Position numbers and translations under genes: made by a program. Shown piece after piece: positions 9,004 through 20,234 of a stretch of DNA of 26,750 bases. Source of the stretch: Mansonella perstans (taxonomy: Eukaryota > Nematoda > Chromadorea > Rhabditida > Onchocercidae); contig JBAMDO010000400.1 of assembly GCA_037074765.1 (NCBI GenBank), positions 1-26,750 of the forward strand. The letters are read 5' to 3'. The notes beneath the pieces are model-generated. The model saw only the letters and a list, made by a program, of their open reading frames with translations. It was not told the DNA's origin and made no database searches. Position 1 is the first letter of the stretch, and each line of letters opens with the position of its first letter.

Positions 9004-9185
9004 TTATAGTGAGATGAAAATTGAGAAACCTAGAGAAGAAACTTTTTTGTTTGTCACAAAATTTGATCATGTCTTAGTTAAGACCAGGCTAATTTGAATC
9101 GAATTATTTGTTTTTTTCCGTTATTTTAGTTGCCTGCCCTGGACAAATAACTTGTGTACTGTTCTTATTTATTTTGTCATATCAG

Positions 9186-10245
9186 TGTCAAAATACTCAT
9201 CTTAAGGTTTACCTTTTCCTACTATCCAAGTAAGTGGGAAATGTGTGCCTCATTTCGAATGATTATCAATTTATTTATCCTCATAAAGTAATTTAAAAAA
9301 TAAAAATAGACAATATCTACGAAAAGCATTCAAGACAACTTGTCCATCTGATGCTATTGAGCAAGTAAAGTAACAGCAATAGTAGTAAAAGTAGCAACAA
9401 AAAAAATTAGGTAACCCACTGGCCCGATCTTGCTGATAGATTAAAGCGGCTAAAATGACAGCCTCAGTTTATACAGTCTTTTAATCGGAATTTTTCAGTA
9501 AGTTCGCGGAAGAACAGCGTCTCTGGCCGTAAAATCTGTTATGTCTGAAAAAAGAATCATTGCAAATGCAATAAATTGTGGAAATAGGATTAATTAGCTT
9601 AAAATATGTCGGAAAAGTAATGAAAAATAAATTTGATTATGAAAAAGCTGATCTAATTGTTACAAAAACATTATTATCATCTCAAAATTATCAAATAATC
9701 CCATCATTCGTTAACAAATTTCCATCTCGTTAAAAAATATTCATTTAATTTGTTGATTTTTTATTATATCTTTTATGATACAAATCCTACGGGGTGACAC
9801 AAACTTTTATCCACAAATTTTTTTTTAAAATTATTGCTTTTTAAACTGTGATGAGTAAAAAACCAAAGTCTCTCTATAATCTGGATATATACATAAAAAA
9901 TCTTGTACGTCATTTTTTGCCACCAAAACACGCCTCAGACATTCGATCCTTTACGCGCATCTGCTATCACGTCGGTAAAAAGATGAATCAACTCCTGACT
10001 TTTCTCTACCTTTATTATTGTATTTTATGAGTGCAAACAATTTGAATCGCTGACAAGCAACACGGATTATAGCTTTAGGTGATCAAAACGGGTAATAAGT
10101 GTGCAGTAAATATGAGAGCAGAATTTTTATTCACTAAAATACGAAAAACAATGAAGAAATCCACAAATCCTTCAGTGAGGAAAACAATAAAAATTCAATG
10201 TTTAACAATATAAAAATCACACATAAACATAAAAAAATGTAACAG
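9186..10245. repeat. LTR-free 3' flank of ZNF2
   Basis: This matches 421-2098 with two differences. The 643-bp LTR is absent at about 9426, and 9547-9670 replaces the about 90-bp segment found at 1433-1522. It is copied at 25033-26086. It contains no gene other than the ZNF2 3' UTR. Confidence 0.75.
10126..10131 (-). terminator. polyadenylation signal of ZNF2
   Basis: Minus-strand AATAAA at the conserved distance after the ZNF2 reading-frame end. Confidence 0.5.
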
Positions 10246-10967
10246 TCAAAAAATACGCTTATGAATTGTCTCATGGTGTTTCAAATTGCTTGGATCAGAA
10301 AAACTATTATTGCATGTCGTACAAAAGTAAGGCCTCTCGCCGGTGTGAATTCTCTTATGGATTTTCAAATTGCCTGAGTGAGAAAAACTTTTGTTGCATA
10401 TCTCACAAAAGTAAGGCTTCTCTCCGGTATGAGTTCTCTCATGGATTTTCAAATTGCCTGACTGAGAAAAACTTTTGTTGCATGTCTTACAACAGTAGAG
10501 CTTCTCACCGTTAGTTTTCTTGTGGTGGTTTACTTTCTTCTGGGTATCTTATAAGAATTTTCCCTCCTACCTTTTTGTTCAGCACTCGTTTTTTGGATTG
10601 TTGAATTCATTTCGTTCAGTCCCATTGCTCTTACATTTATCTCTTCCGGTGATAAGATTCTTATTGCTGATTCGGGCCTCTCCATTTTATTTATTTCTTC
10701 CATCTCCCGCTTCTTCCACAGCTTTTCAACTATCTCATCGATTGATATGTTCCGGAGTAATTTCCCATTTGATAAAATTGACGATTTTGCTTTTTCCGGT
10801 TGTGCTTCCTGAAATGATAGAAATTATCAATTTCGCATTCCGTCAAAATTTTGAAATTTTCAGAAAATCGTAGTGCTATGTCGTATTATTTAAGCATCAA
10901 ATAAACTTACAATGTTTTGAATATTGCCAAGTTGGAGGAAGACGAAGAAGAAATAAATGAAATGCAT
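10246..10967 (-). pseudogene. ZNF2: frameshifted three-finger C2H2 gene
   Basis: Exon 1 (10967-10911), the intron and the start of exon 2 (10808) match ZNF1. At 10541-10543 the run is GGG where ZNF1, ZNF3 and ZNF5 have GGGG. The shift brings a stop a few codons after ...SYKIP, before any finger. The finger part downstream is otherwise open: finger 1, a hybrid finger 2 (CEICNKSFSHSGNLKIH) and the terminal finger ending at 10246, three in all. If the frameshift is real, the product would be only the signal-like peptide and the charged N-terminal region, about 110 residues. If it is a G-run sequencing error, this is an intact three-finger gene like ZNF5. It is the 15.84-kb partner of ZNF5. Confidence 0.7.
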
Positions 10968-11283
10968 ATCGATGAAGGTGATTTCTCTGTGAATTCCGAA
11001 AAATGGAGAATTTTCTTCCGCTGAAATGATAACAGTTGTACACGCTAATCGAACTGATTGCAATCGTTGCAAAGCGAAGTTTGCGCAAATTGCATAGACA
11101 AGGAATTTGATAGAAAATAATTTTATTAGAAAGAAGAGTGCTTATTTGCATATTTATAATGAAATTCCAACATTTCCTACAGAAATGAATGAAATAGAAC
11201 TGAATGAATTTGTTGACGAAAATTTGACAGATACCACTGAATTACTTCTGTTAGGAATTGTTAATGAATGTATTTATAAATGA
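10905..11283 (+). pseudogene. cryptic coding sequence antisense to ZNF2 exon 1 (best-preserved copy)
   Basis: In this copy the plus-strand frame from 10993 runs to TGA 11281 with only one in-frame stop, TAG at 11095-11097. It includes the C-x2-C segment before the TAG and 61 open codons after it, with SAYLHIYNEIPTFPTEMNE and a TTELLLLGIVNECIYK end. An acidic frame precedes it. About 97 codons with one stop is notable in sequence this AT-rich. I do not recognise the protein. Confidence 0.4.
11021..11032 (-). promoter_or_regulatory. 3' splice acceptor before ZNF2 start
   Basis: Same TTATCATTTCAG acceptor, 53 bases upstream of the ATG at 10967, as in ZNF1. Confidence 0.5.
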
Positions 11284-11595
11284 ACATTCAAATGGGAGTA
11301 TATATATTGTGTATTGTTAATTCACGTCCTTTTATAATAATATAATAACTATAAATTTTTAATCCTTTATACTGAATGATTTCATTTCATTTCGCCATAT
11401 TGCATTGCTAAAAATAATTTATGCACAGCAGCTTTAACATTTTTTGTACAATTTTATTTCAATTCATATTGAGATGATATTATTGAGAAGAAAAAAAAAA
11501 GATTTCAAACACTAAAAAAAAAGATTTCAAACATTTGATTTTTTGCTTTGTGATATTTATGCGTTTATGATATTTATGTGATATTTATGCGTTTG

Positions 11596-11685
11596 CCTTA
11601 CCTTTGTAAGACATGCAATAATAGCTTTTCTGATTCATGCAATTTGAAACGCAATGAGAGAACTCATACGCGTATTTTATTCTGA
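11596..11685 (+). pseudogene. inverted terminal-finger fragment of a C2H2 gene, copy 1
   Basis: The plus strand encodes one last finger, PYLCKTCNNSFSDSCNL then KRNERTHTRILF and a TGA. It corresponds to the final finger of the array genes but in opposite orientation. The first zinc-binding His is Asn (NxxxH), so the finger should not fold normally. Upstream the frame runs into the tgatatttatgcg repeat, so the rest of the gene is missing. Its 3' flank continues to about 12085 as a diverged inverted copy of the ZNF 3' UTR, including an AATAAA. Confidence 0.75.
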
Positions 11686-12085
11686 CTGTTGCATTTTTTT
11701 ATGTTTATGTATGATTTTTATATTGTTAAACATTAAATTTTTATTTTTTCCTTGCTGAAGGAAAAAAGTAAGGGATGGATTCGTGGATTTCTTCATTGTT
11801 TCTCGTATTTTAGTGAATAAAAATTCTTCTTTCATGTTTACTGCACACTTATTACCCGTTTTGATTGTCTGTAAAGCTATAATCCGTGTTGCTTATCGGC
11901 GATTCAGATTGTTTGCACTCGTAAAATACAATAATAAAGGTAGAGAAAAGTCAAGAGATTTATCTTCTGATCGGTAGATGTACGTAAAGGACCGAACGTC
12001 TGAGGCGTATTTGATGGCAAAAAATGACTGTACGGAATTTCTTTCAAGTATATATATACGTCCAGATTATAGAGAGGCTTTGATT
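11596..12085 (+). repeat. left arm of long inverted repeat around LTR 2
   Basis: This pairs, with many differences, to the ZNF3 tail and 3' UTR at 13741-14212 on the other strand. The arms match from the last finger through CTTTATTATTGTATTTTA to ccagattatagagag. The spacer of about 1.65 kb contains the solo LTR. The arms make the two zinc-finger tails convergent. Confidence 0.72.
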
Positions 12086-13133
12086 TCTGGCACAGCAATT
12101 TTCGTTTAGAAAGTAATAGCCCATAAAACGTTCGATCGGTGAAGTGTAGAAATAATCGCGAGGATTATAGTGGAAAGTGACTGAAAAGTTGAATTCATTA
12201 AAAGACTGCCGAATTCTTTTAAATTCAGAAAAAAGGGAATACCTAAAGACATCATAATCAAAATTTGAAAAGCTTTCGAAAAAATCGCACTGCATAATGA
12301 TGAATTATTCCAAATATGACTAATGATGTAAAGGATATTGTGTCAGTCCTGCTCGCTTAGTGCGAAAGAATGAATTTATTGGTATGACCACCTGATAAAT
12401 TCAGCTACTGACATGGAACGAAGCAAATTACCCGCTTGAAATGCCAAAATGTCAGAATACTCGTCTTAAGGTTTACCTTTTCCTACAATTCAAGTAAGTG
12501 GAAAATGTGTGGCCTCATTTCGAACGATTATCAATCTGTTTATCCTTATGAAGTAATTTGAAAAATAAAAATAGACAATATCTACGAAAAGCATTCAAGA
12601 GGACTTGTCCATTCCATGTGCTATTGAGCAAGTAAAGTAACAGCAATAATAGTAAAATTAACAACAAAAAAAAATTAGATAACCCACTGGCCCTGTCGCG
12701 AATTTCGCGAAACTTCCAATAACTCAAATTGTAAATAGATGTTAATAACATTGTAAAGTATTTAACTAAAGTACATTTTTTGATTTATTATCACGTTCTT
12801 TGTCGATATGTAAATTCACACCCTTTATATAGCAATAGCTTAAGATATCTGTCTACAACAAAGGTTTTGTATTGTACTTTCAATCTTCTCTCCTACAGTA
12901 AGCTAACAAAGCATCGTCTACGGCGTTATATTACCATTCAAAGACCCAATGTCTTAAACAATTAATTCCTTCTCTTCACCCAATGTGAACGTCAATCTTT
13001 CCACCAATAACATCTTTGTTTATTCATACAAGTACTTTGGTAAATCATCTATGCTCAACCATTATTAATCTCCTCTTTATCATTTTAACGTTAGGATCTT
13101 TGTATTAAGCTTTAATCCCGCCTCTTCTATGAC

Positions 13134-13141
13134 TATAAATA
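13134..13141 (+). promoter_or_regulatory. LTR 2 TATA box
   Basis: TATAAATA, 72 bp before AATAAA, as in copy 1. Confidence 0.55.
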
Positions 13142-13205
13142 GACACTCGATCCACAAACTGTATCCCTTGGTACGTTGTACATTCCTCACTCTGTGGCAC
13201 GCTTC

Positions 13206-13211
13206 AATAAA
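13206..13211 (+). terminator. LTR 2 polyadenylation signal
   Basis: AATAAA in the predicted R region. Confidence 0.5.
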
Positions 13212-13740
13212 GGTTTTATTATCTTACGACGAGGTTCTCCGCAACACGATCAACTCAACTCAATACAGCGCTTCCTGACATACCCGCTGGAACAATATTG
13301 GCAGACGTCGACCTCTCGGGAGAATTCTTCACGACAGGCGATCCTGCTGATAGGTTAAAGCGGCTAAAATGACAGCCTCAGTTTATATAGCCTATTAATC
13401 GAAATTTTTCAGTAAGTTCGCGAAAGAACAGCGTCTCCGCCATAAAATCTGTTATGTCTGCTCCCCAAAAGCCATTCCGGAACTCTCTCTAGCGTTCTCT
13501 TTTGTTCACTTCTTTTGTTTGCACTTATAATCAAATGGTTTCAGATTATTATCATCTCAAAATTATCAAATAACCCTATCATTCGTTAACAAATTTTCAT
13601 TTCGTTAAAAAGTATTCATTTAATTTGTTGATTTTTCATTATATCTTTTATGATACAAATCCTACGGGGTGACACAAACTTTTATCCACAAATTTTTGTT
13701 TTTTTAAAATTATTGCTTTTTAAACTGTGATGAGTAAAAA

Positions 13741-14212
13741 ACCAAAGTCTCTCTATAATCTGGATATATACATAAAAAAATCTTGCACGTCATTTTTTGC
13801 CACCAAAACCCGCCTCAGACATTCGATCCTTTACGCGCATCTGCTATCACGTCGGTAAAAAGATGAATCAACTCCTGACTTTTCTCTACCTTTATTATTG
13901 TATTTTATGAGTGCAAACCATTTGAATCGCTGACAAGCAACACGGATTATAGCTTTAGGTGATCAAAACGGGTAATAAGTGTGCAGTAAATATGAGAGCA
14001 GAATTTTTATTCACTAAAATACGAAAAACAATGAAGAAATCCACAAATCCTTCAGTGAGGAAAACAATAAAAATTCAATGTTTAACAATATAAAAATCAC
14101 ACATAAACATAAAAAAATGTAACAGTCAAAAAATACGCTTATGAATTGTCTCATGGTGTTTCAAATTGCTTGGATCAGGAAAACTATTATTGCATGTCGT
14201 ACAAAAGTAAGG
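13741..14212 (-). repeat. right arm of long inverted repeat (ZNF3 tail)
   Basis: This is the partner of 11596-12085. It covers the last finger and 3' UTR of ZNF3. Equivalent arms exist for ZNF4 (15792 to about 16282 paired with about 17940-18400). Confidence 0.7.
14006..14011 (-). terminator. polyadenylation signal of ZNF3
   Basis: Minus-strand AATAAA 115 bases after the ZNF3 stop. Confidence 0.5.
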
Positions 14213-15184
14213 CCTCTCGCCGGTGTGAATTCTCTTATGGATTTTCAAATTGCCTGACTGAGAAAAACTTTTGTTGCATATCTCACAAAGGTAAGGCCTC
14301 TTGCCGATATGAGTCCTCTTATGCCTTTCCAAATTGCCTGACTGAGAAAAATTTTTGCTGCATATCTCACAAAGGTAAGGCCTCTCGCCGGTGTGAGTTC
14401 TCTTATGGCTTTCCAAAGTGCCTGACTCAGAAAAACTTTTGTTGCATATCTCACAAAGGTAAGGCCTCTCGCCGGTGTGAGTTCTCTTATGGCTTTCCAA
14501 AGTGCCTGACTGAGAAAAACTTTTGTTGCATATCTCACAAAGGTAAGGCCTCTCGCCGGTGTGAGTTCTCTTATGGTTTTTGAAAGTGCCTGACTGAGAA
14601 AAACTTTCGTTGCATATCTCACAAAAGTAAGGCTTCTCTCCGGTATGAGTTCTCTCATGGATTTTCAAATTGCCTGACTGAGAAAAACTTTTGTTGCATG
14701 TCTTACAACAGTAGAGCTTCTCACCGTTAGTTTTCTTGTGGTGGTTTACTTTCTTCTGGGGTATCTTATAAGAATTTTCCCTCCTACCTTTTTGTTCAGC
14801 ACTCGTTTTTTGGATTGTTGAATTCATTTCGTTCAGTCCCATTGCTCTTACATTTATCTCTTCCGGTGATAAGATTCTTATTGCTGATTCGGGCCTCTCC
14901 ATTTTATTTATTTCTTCCATCTCCCGCTTCTTCCACAGCTTTTCAACTATCTCATCGATTGATATGTTCCGGAGTAATTTCCCATTTGATAAAATTGACG
15001 ATTTTGCTTTTTCCGGTTGTGCTTCCTGAAATGATAGAAATTATCAATTTCGCATTCCGTCAAAATTTTGAAATTTTCAGAAAATCGTAGTGCTATGTCG
15101 TATTATTTAAGCATCAAATAAACTTACAATGTTTTGAATATTGCCAAGTTGGAGGAAGACGAAGAAGAAATAAATGAAATGCAT
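14126..15184 (-). CDS. ZNF3: seven-finger C2H2 zinc-finger protein with signal-peptide-like first exon
   Basis: Exons 15184-15128 and 15025-14126 give the same 318-residue architecture as ZNF1: hydrophobic N-terminus, charged linker and seven fingers. Fingers 1, 5, 6 and 7 have nearly the same helices as ZNF1. Fingers 2 to 4 differ at DNA-contact positions: QSGTFKN, QSGTLES and ESGTLES. Finger 2 also carries Phe in place of the conserved helix Leu. The last finger (FPDPSNLKHH) is the same as in ZNF1. Differences from ZNF1 concentrate in the finger helices, while the N-terminal half is identical. This fits unequal exchange among fingers with homogenisation of the rest. Both reading frame and splice sites are intact, so this is one of two apparently functional full-length copies. 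DNA binding is inferred from family knowledge; secretion is a prediction. Confidence 0.82.
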
Positions 15185-15501
15185 ATCGATGAAGGTGATT
15201 TCTCTGTGAATTCCGAAAAATGGAGAATTTTCTTCCGCTGAAATGATAACAGTTGTACACGCTAATCGAACTGATTGCAATCGTTGCAAAGCGAAGTTTG
15301 CGCAAATTGCATAGACAAGGAATTTGATAGAAAAATAATTTTATTAGAAAGAAGAGTGCTTATTTGCATATTTATAATGAAATTCCAACATTTCCTACAG
15401 AAATGAATGAAATAGAACTGAATGAATTTGTTGACGAAAATTTGACAGATACCACTGAATTACTTCTGTTAGGAATTGTTAATGAATGTATTTATAAATG
15501 A
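15122..15501 (+). pseudogene. cryptic coding sequence antisense to ZNF3 exon 1
   Basis: Same chain of plus-strand frames as at 10905-11283. The A-run near 15330 is one base longer than in the ZNF2 copy, so the two halves of the last frame are out of register here. The MNEIELNEF...NECIYK tail is open to TGA 15499. Confidence 0.33.
15238..15249 (-). promoter_or_regulatory. 3' splice acceptor before ZNF3 start
   Basis: Same acceptor and spacing as in ZNF1, 53 bases before the ATG at 15184. Confidence 0.5.
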
Positions 15502-15777
15502 ACATTCAAATGGGAGTATATATATTGTGTATTGTTAATTCACGTCCTTTTATAATAATATAATAACTATAAATTTTTAATCCTTTATACTGAATGATTT
15601 CATTTCATTTCGCCATATTGCATTGCTAAAAATAATTTATGCACAGCAGCTTTAACATTTTTTGTACAATTTTATTTCAATTCATATTGAGATGATATTA
15701 TTGAGAAGGAAAAAAAAAGATTTCAAACATTTGATTTTTTGCTTTGTGATATTTATGCGTTTATGATATTTATGTGA

Positions 15778-16645
15778 TATTTATGCGTTTGCCTTACCTT
15801 TGTAAGACATGCAATAATAGCTTTTCTGATTCATGCAATTTGAAACGCAATGAGAGAACTCATACGCGTATTTTATTCTGACTGTTGCATTTTTTTATGT
15901 TTATGTATGATTTTTATATTGTTAAACATTAAATTTTTATTTTTTCCTTGCTGAAGAAAAAAAGTAAGGGATGGATTCGTGGATTTCTTCATTGTTTCCG
16001 TATTTTAGTGAATAAAAATTCTTCTTTCATGTTTACTGCACACTTATTACCCGTTTTGATTGTCTGTAAAGCTATAATCCGTGTTGCTTATCGGCGATTC
16101 AGATTGTTTGCACTCGTAAAATACAATAACAAAGGTAGAGAAAAGTCAAGAGATTTATCTTCTGATCGGTAGATGTACGTAAAGGACCGAACGTCTGAGG
16201 CGTATTTGATGGCAAAAAATGACTGTACGGAATTTCTTTCAAGTATATATATACGTCCAGATTATAGAGAGGCTTTGATTTCTGGCACAGCAATTTTCGT
16301 TTAGAAAGTAATAGCCCATAAAACGTTCGATCGGTGAAGTGTAGAAATAATCGCGAGGATTATAGTGGAAAAGTGACTGAAAAGTTGAATTCATTAAAAG
16401 ACTGCCGAATTCTTTTAAATTCAGAAAAAAGGGAATACCTAAAGACATCATAATCAAAATTTGAAAAGCTTTCGAAAAAATCGCACTGCATAATGATGAA
16501 TTATTCCAAATATGACTAATGATGTAAAGGATATTGTGTCAGTCCTGCTCGCTTAGTGCGAAAGAATGAATTTATTGGTATGACCACCTGATAAATTCAG
16601 CTACTGACATGGAACGAAGCAAATTACCCGCTTGAAATGCCAAAA
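15778..16645. repeat. S-type spacer, copy 2
   Basis: Near-identical to 11572-12449, with scattered single-base changes and small A/T-run differences. From about 16283 to 16645 no supported gene is seen. Confidence 0.82.
15792..15881 (+). pseudogene. inverted terminal-finger fragment of a C2H2 gene, copy 2
   Basis: Same as at 11596-11685: one finger with Asn replacing the first zinc-binding His, followed by a TGA and an inverted 3' flank. It is truncated at the same upstream point, so the truncation preceded the duplication of the S unit. Confidence 0.75.
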
Positions 16646-17328
16646 TGTCAGAATACTCATCTTAAGGTTTACCTTTTCCTACAATTCAAGTAAGTGGAAA
16701 ATGTGTGGCCTCATTTCGAACGATTATCAATCTGTTTATCCTTATGAAGTAATTTGAAAAATAAAAATAGACAATATCTACGAAAAGCATTCAAGAGGAC
16801 TTGTCCATTCCATGTGCTATTGAGCAAGTAAAGTAACAGCAATAATAGTAAAATTAACAACAAAAAAAAATTAGATAACCCACTGGCCCTGTCGCGAATT
16901 TCGCGAAACTTCCAATAACTCAAATTGTAAATAGATGTTAATAACATTGTAAAGTATTTAACTAAAGTACATTTTTGATTTATTATCACGTTCTTTGTCG
17001 ATATGTAAATTCACACCCTTTATATAGCAATAGCTTAAGATATCTGTCTACAACAAAGGTTTTGTATTGTACTTTCAATCTTCTCTCCTACAGTAAGCTA
17101 ACAAAGCATCGTCTACGGCGTTATATTACCATTCAAAGACCCAATGTCTTAAACAATTAATTCCCTCTCTTCACCCAATGTGAACGTCAATCTTTCCACC
17201 AATAACATCTTTGTTTATTCATACGAGTACTTTGGTAAATCATCTATGCTCAACCATTATTAATCTCCTCTTTATCATTTTAACGTTAGGATCTTTGTAT
17301 TAAGCTTTAATCCCGCCTCTTCTATGAC

Positions 17329-17336
17329 TATAAATA
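17329..17336 (+). promoter_or_regulatory. LTR 3 TATA box
   Basis: TATAAATA, 72 bp before AATAAA. Confidence 0.55.
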
Positions 17337-17400
17337 GACACTCGATCCACAAACTGTATCCCTTGGTACGTTGTACATTCCTCACTCTGTGGCACGCTTC

Positions 17401-17406
17401 AATAAA
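17401..17406 (+). terminator. LTR 3 polyadenylation signal
   Basis: AATAAA in the predicted R region. Confidence 0.5.
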
Positions 17407-18200
17407 GGTTTTATTATCTTACGACGAGGTTCTCCGCAACACGATCAACTCAACTCAATACAGCGCTTCCTGACATACCCGCTGGAACAATATTGGCAGA
17501 CGTCGACCTCTCGGGAGAATTCTTCACGACAGGCGATCCTGCTGATAGGTTAAAGCGGCTAAAATGACAGCCTCAGTTTATATAGCCTATTAATCGAAAT
17601 TTTTCAGTAAGTTCGCGAAAGAACAGCGTCTCCGCCATAAAATCTCTTATGTCTGCTCCCCAAAAGCCATTCCGGAACTCTCTCTAGCGTTCTCTTTTGT
17701 TCACTTCTTTTGTTTGCACTTATAATCAAATGGTTTCAGATTATTATCATCTCAAAATTATCAAATAACCCTATCATTCGTTAACAAATTTTCATTTCGT
17801 TAAAAAGTATTCATTTAATTTGTTGATTTTTCATTATATCTTTTATGATACAAATCCTACGGGGTGACACAAACTTTTATCCACAAATTTTTGTTTTTTT
17901 AAAATTATTGCTTTTTAAACTGTGATGAGTAAAAAACCAAAGTCTCTCTATAATCTGGATATATACATAAAAAAATCTTGCACGTCATTTTTTGCCACCA
18001 AAACCCGCCTCAGACATTCGATCCTTTACGCGCATCTGCTGTCACGTCGGTAAAAAGATGAATCAACTCCTGACTTTTCTCTACCTTTATTATTGTATTT
18101 TATGAGTGCAAACAATTTGAATCGCTGATAAGCAACACGGATTATAGCTTTAGGTGATCAAAACGGGTAATAAGTGTGCAGTAAATATGAGAGCAGAATT

Positions 18201-18206
18201 TTTATT
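18201..18206 (-). terminator. polyadenylation signal of ZNF4
   Basis: Minus-strand AATAAA at the conserved position after the ZNF4 remnant. Confidence 0.45.
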
Positions 18207-18319
18207 CACTAAAATACGAAAAACAATGAAGAAATCCACAAATCCTTCAGTGAGGAAAACAATAAAATTCAATGTTTAACAATATAAAAATCACACATAA
18301 ACATAAAAAAATGTAACAG

Positions 18320-19040
<721 letters not shown>

Positions 19041-19093
19041 ATCGATGAAGGTGATTTCTCTGTGAATTCCGAAAAATGGAGAATTTTCTTCCG

Positions 19094-19105
19094 CTGAAAT
19101 GATAA
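19094..19105 (-). promoter_or_regulatory. 3' splice acceptor before ZNF4 start
   Basis: Same acceptor and spacing as in ZNF1, still intact although the downstream fingers are broken. Confidence 0.45.
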
Positions 19106-20234
19106 CAGTTGTACACGCTAATCGAACTGATTGCAATCGTTGCAAAGCGAAGTTTGCGCAAATTGCATAGACAAGGAATTTGATAGAAAAATAATTTTAT
19201 TAGAAAGAAGAGTGCTTATTTGCATATTTATAATGAAATTCCAACATTTCCTACAGAAATGAATGAAATAGAACTGAATGAATTTGTTGACGAAAATTTG
19301 ACAGATACCACTGAATTACTTCTGTTAGGAATTGTTAATGAATGTATTTATAAATGAACATTCAAATGGGAGTATATATATTGTGTATTGTTAATTCACG
19401 TCCTTTTATAATAATATAATAACTATAAATTTTTAATCCTTTATACTGAATGATTTCATTTCATTTCGCCATATTGCATTGCTAAAAATAATTTATGCAC
19501 AGCAGCTTTAACATTTTTTGTACAATTTTATTTCAATTCATATTGAGATGATATTATTGAGAAGGAAAAAAAAAGATTTCAAACATTTGATTTTTTGCTT
19601 TGTGATATTTATGCGTTTATGATTTGTATGCTACGATCAATTAGTTAATTATTCGGATAACGAACTGATTGCTATATCCGCTTGCCAATCTGTGAGTGGA
19701 TAAGTTAATTACTAAGAAATGGTATTTAATTAATTGAGATGCACCTTAAGTATTTTCCACAAAATATAATTTGGTCGGTTGATAAGTTAAATAATTATTA
19801 CGGTCAACGAACGGATGGTTAACTCTTTCAAAAATCCATCTATCAATCAATCACAATGGTTGACGATTTTATAGGCCACTAAAAAAAAAATATCGCATCG
19901 TGCATTGCATTCCTCCACGATATTTCTTAGTCAACATTCTTCTCGTTTTCCGCGATATTCCATAATTATCACCAGTGAAATCACGAACACATGTTAGATG
20001 AATATAATGCAAAGAATGTTCAATTTTACCTCTATTTATACTGCAAATTGTTTTATTTTTCTTTATTTATCATTTTATTGTAAAATGAACCCAGTTTGCA
20101 TGCTCCCGGGACTAATAATAAAAAATTAATAATAAAAAACTAAAAGAACAATAAATAATAAAAAAGTAATAAAATAGTAAAGAATGCCTTCTACTGGTCA
20201 ATAGATACTCTTGAAAAAAAAAAAAAAAAAGATT

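Larger units (their letters stand above)
3761..9185. repeat. L-type spacer, copy 1
   Basis: This 5.4-kb segment recurs at 19623-25032 with few substitutions and is absent from the intervals upstream of ZNF2 and ZNF3. Its left junction follows the motif gcgtttatgat, exactly where the S spacer starts in the other units. Its right junction is at tgtca before the shared 3' flank. It holds exon-like remnants listed separately. From 3761 to 4370 I see only AT-rich sequence without a gene. Confidence 0.85.
11572..12449. repeat. S-type spacer, copy 1
   Basis: This replaces the L spacer between ZNF2 and the shared 3' flank of ZNF3. It starts with extra copies of tgatatttatgcgttt, then an inverted zinc-finger gene tail and its 3' flank (to about 12085), then about 360 bp of AT-rich sequence without a supported gene. 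It is repeated at 15778-16645. Confidence 0.82.
12694..13336 (+). mobile_element. solo LTR, copy 2
   Basis: 643 bp, near-identical to copy 1, in the same position of the 3' flank. It was therefore multiplied with the tandem unit, not inserted independently. TATA box at 13134-13141 and AATAAA at 13206-13211. Confidence 0.8.
16890..17531 (+). mobile_element. solo LTR, copy 3
   Basis: 642 bp, same ends (TGTCG, CGACA) and same insertion position as copies 1 and 2. TATA box at 17329-17336 and AATAAA at 17401-17406. Confidence 0.8.

Noticed and set aside
12044..12295. Minus-strand frame of 83 codons in the S spacer, aromatic-rich
   Set aside because: It is open in only one of three copies and is broken by A-run changes in the others. 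Two alternative frames look equally good, so it is probably chance in AT-rich sequence.
14245..14658. Second minus-strand frame in ZNF3 reading repeated [17 protein letters not shown]
   Set aside because: It is an off-frame reading of the same tandem fingers with no start context or family signature.
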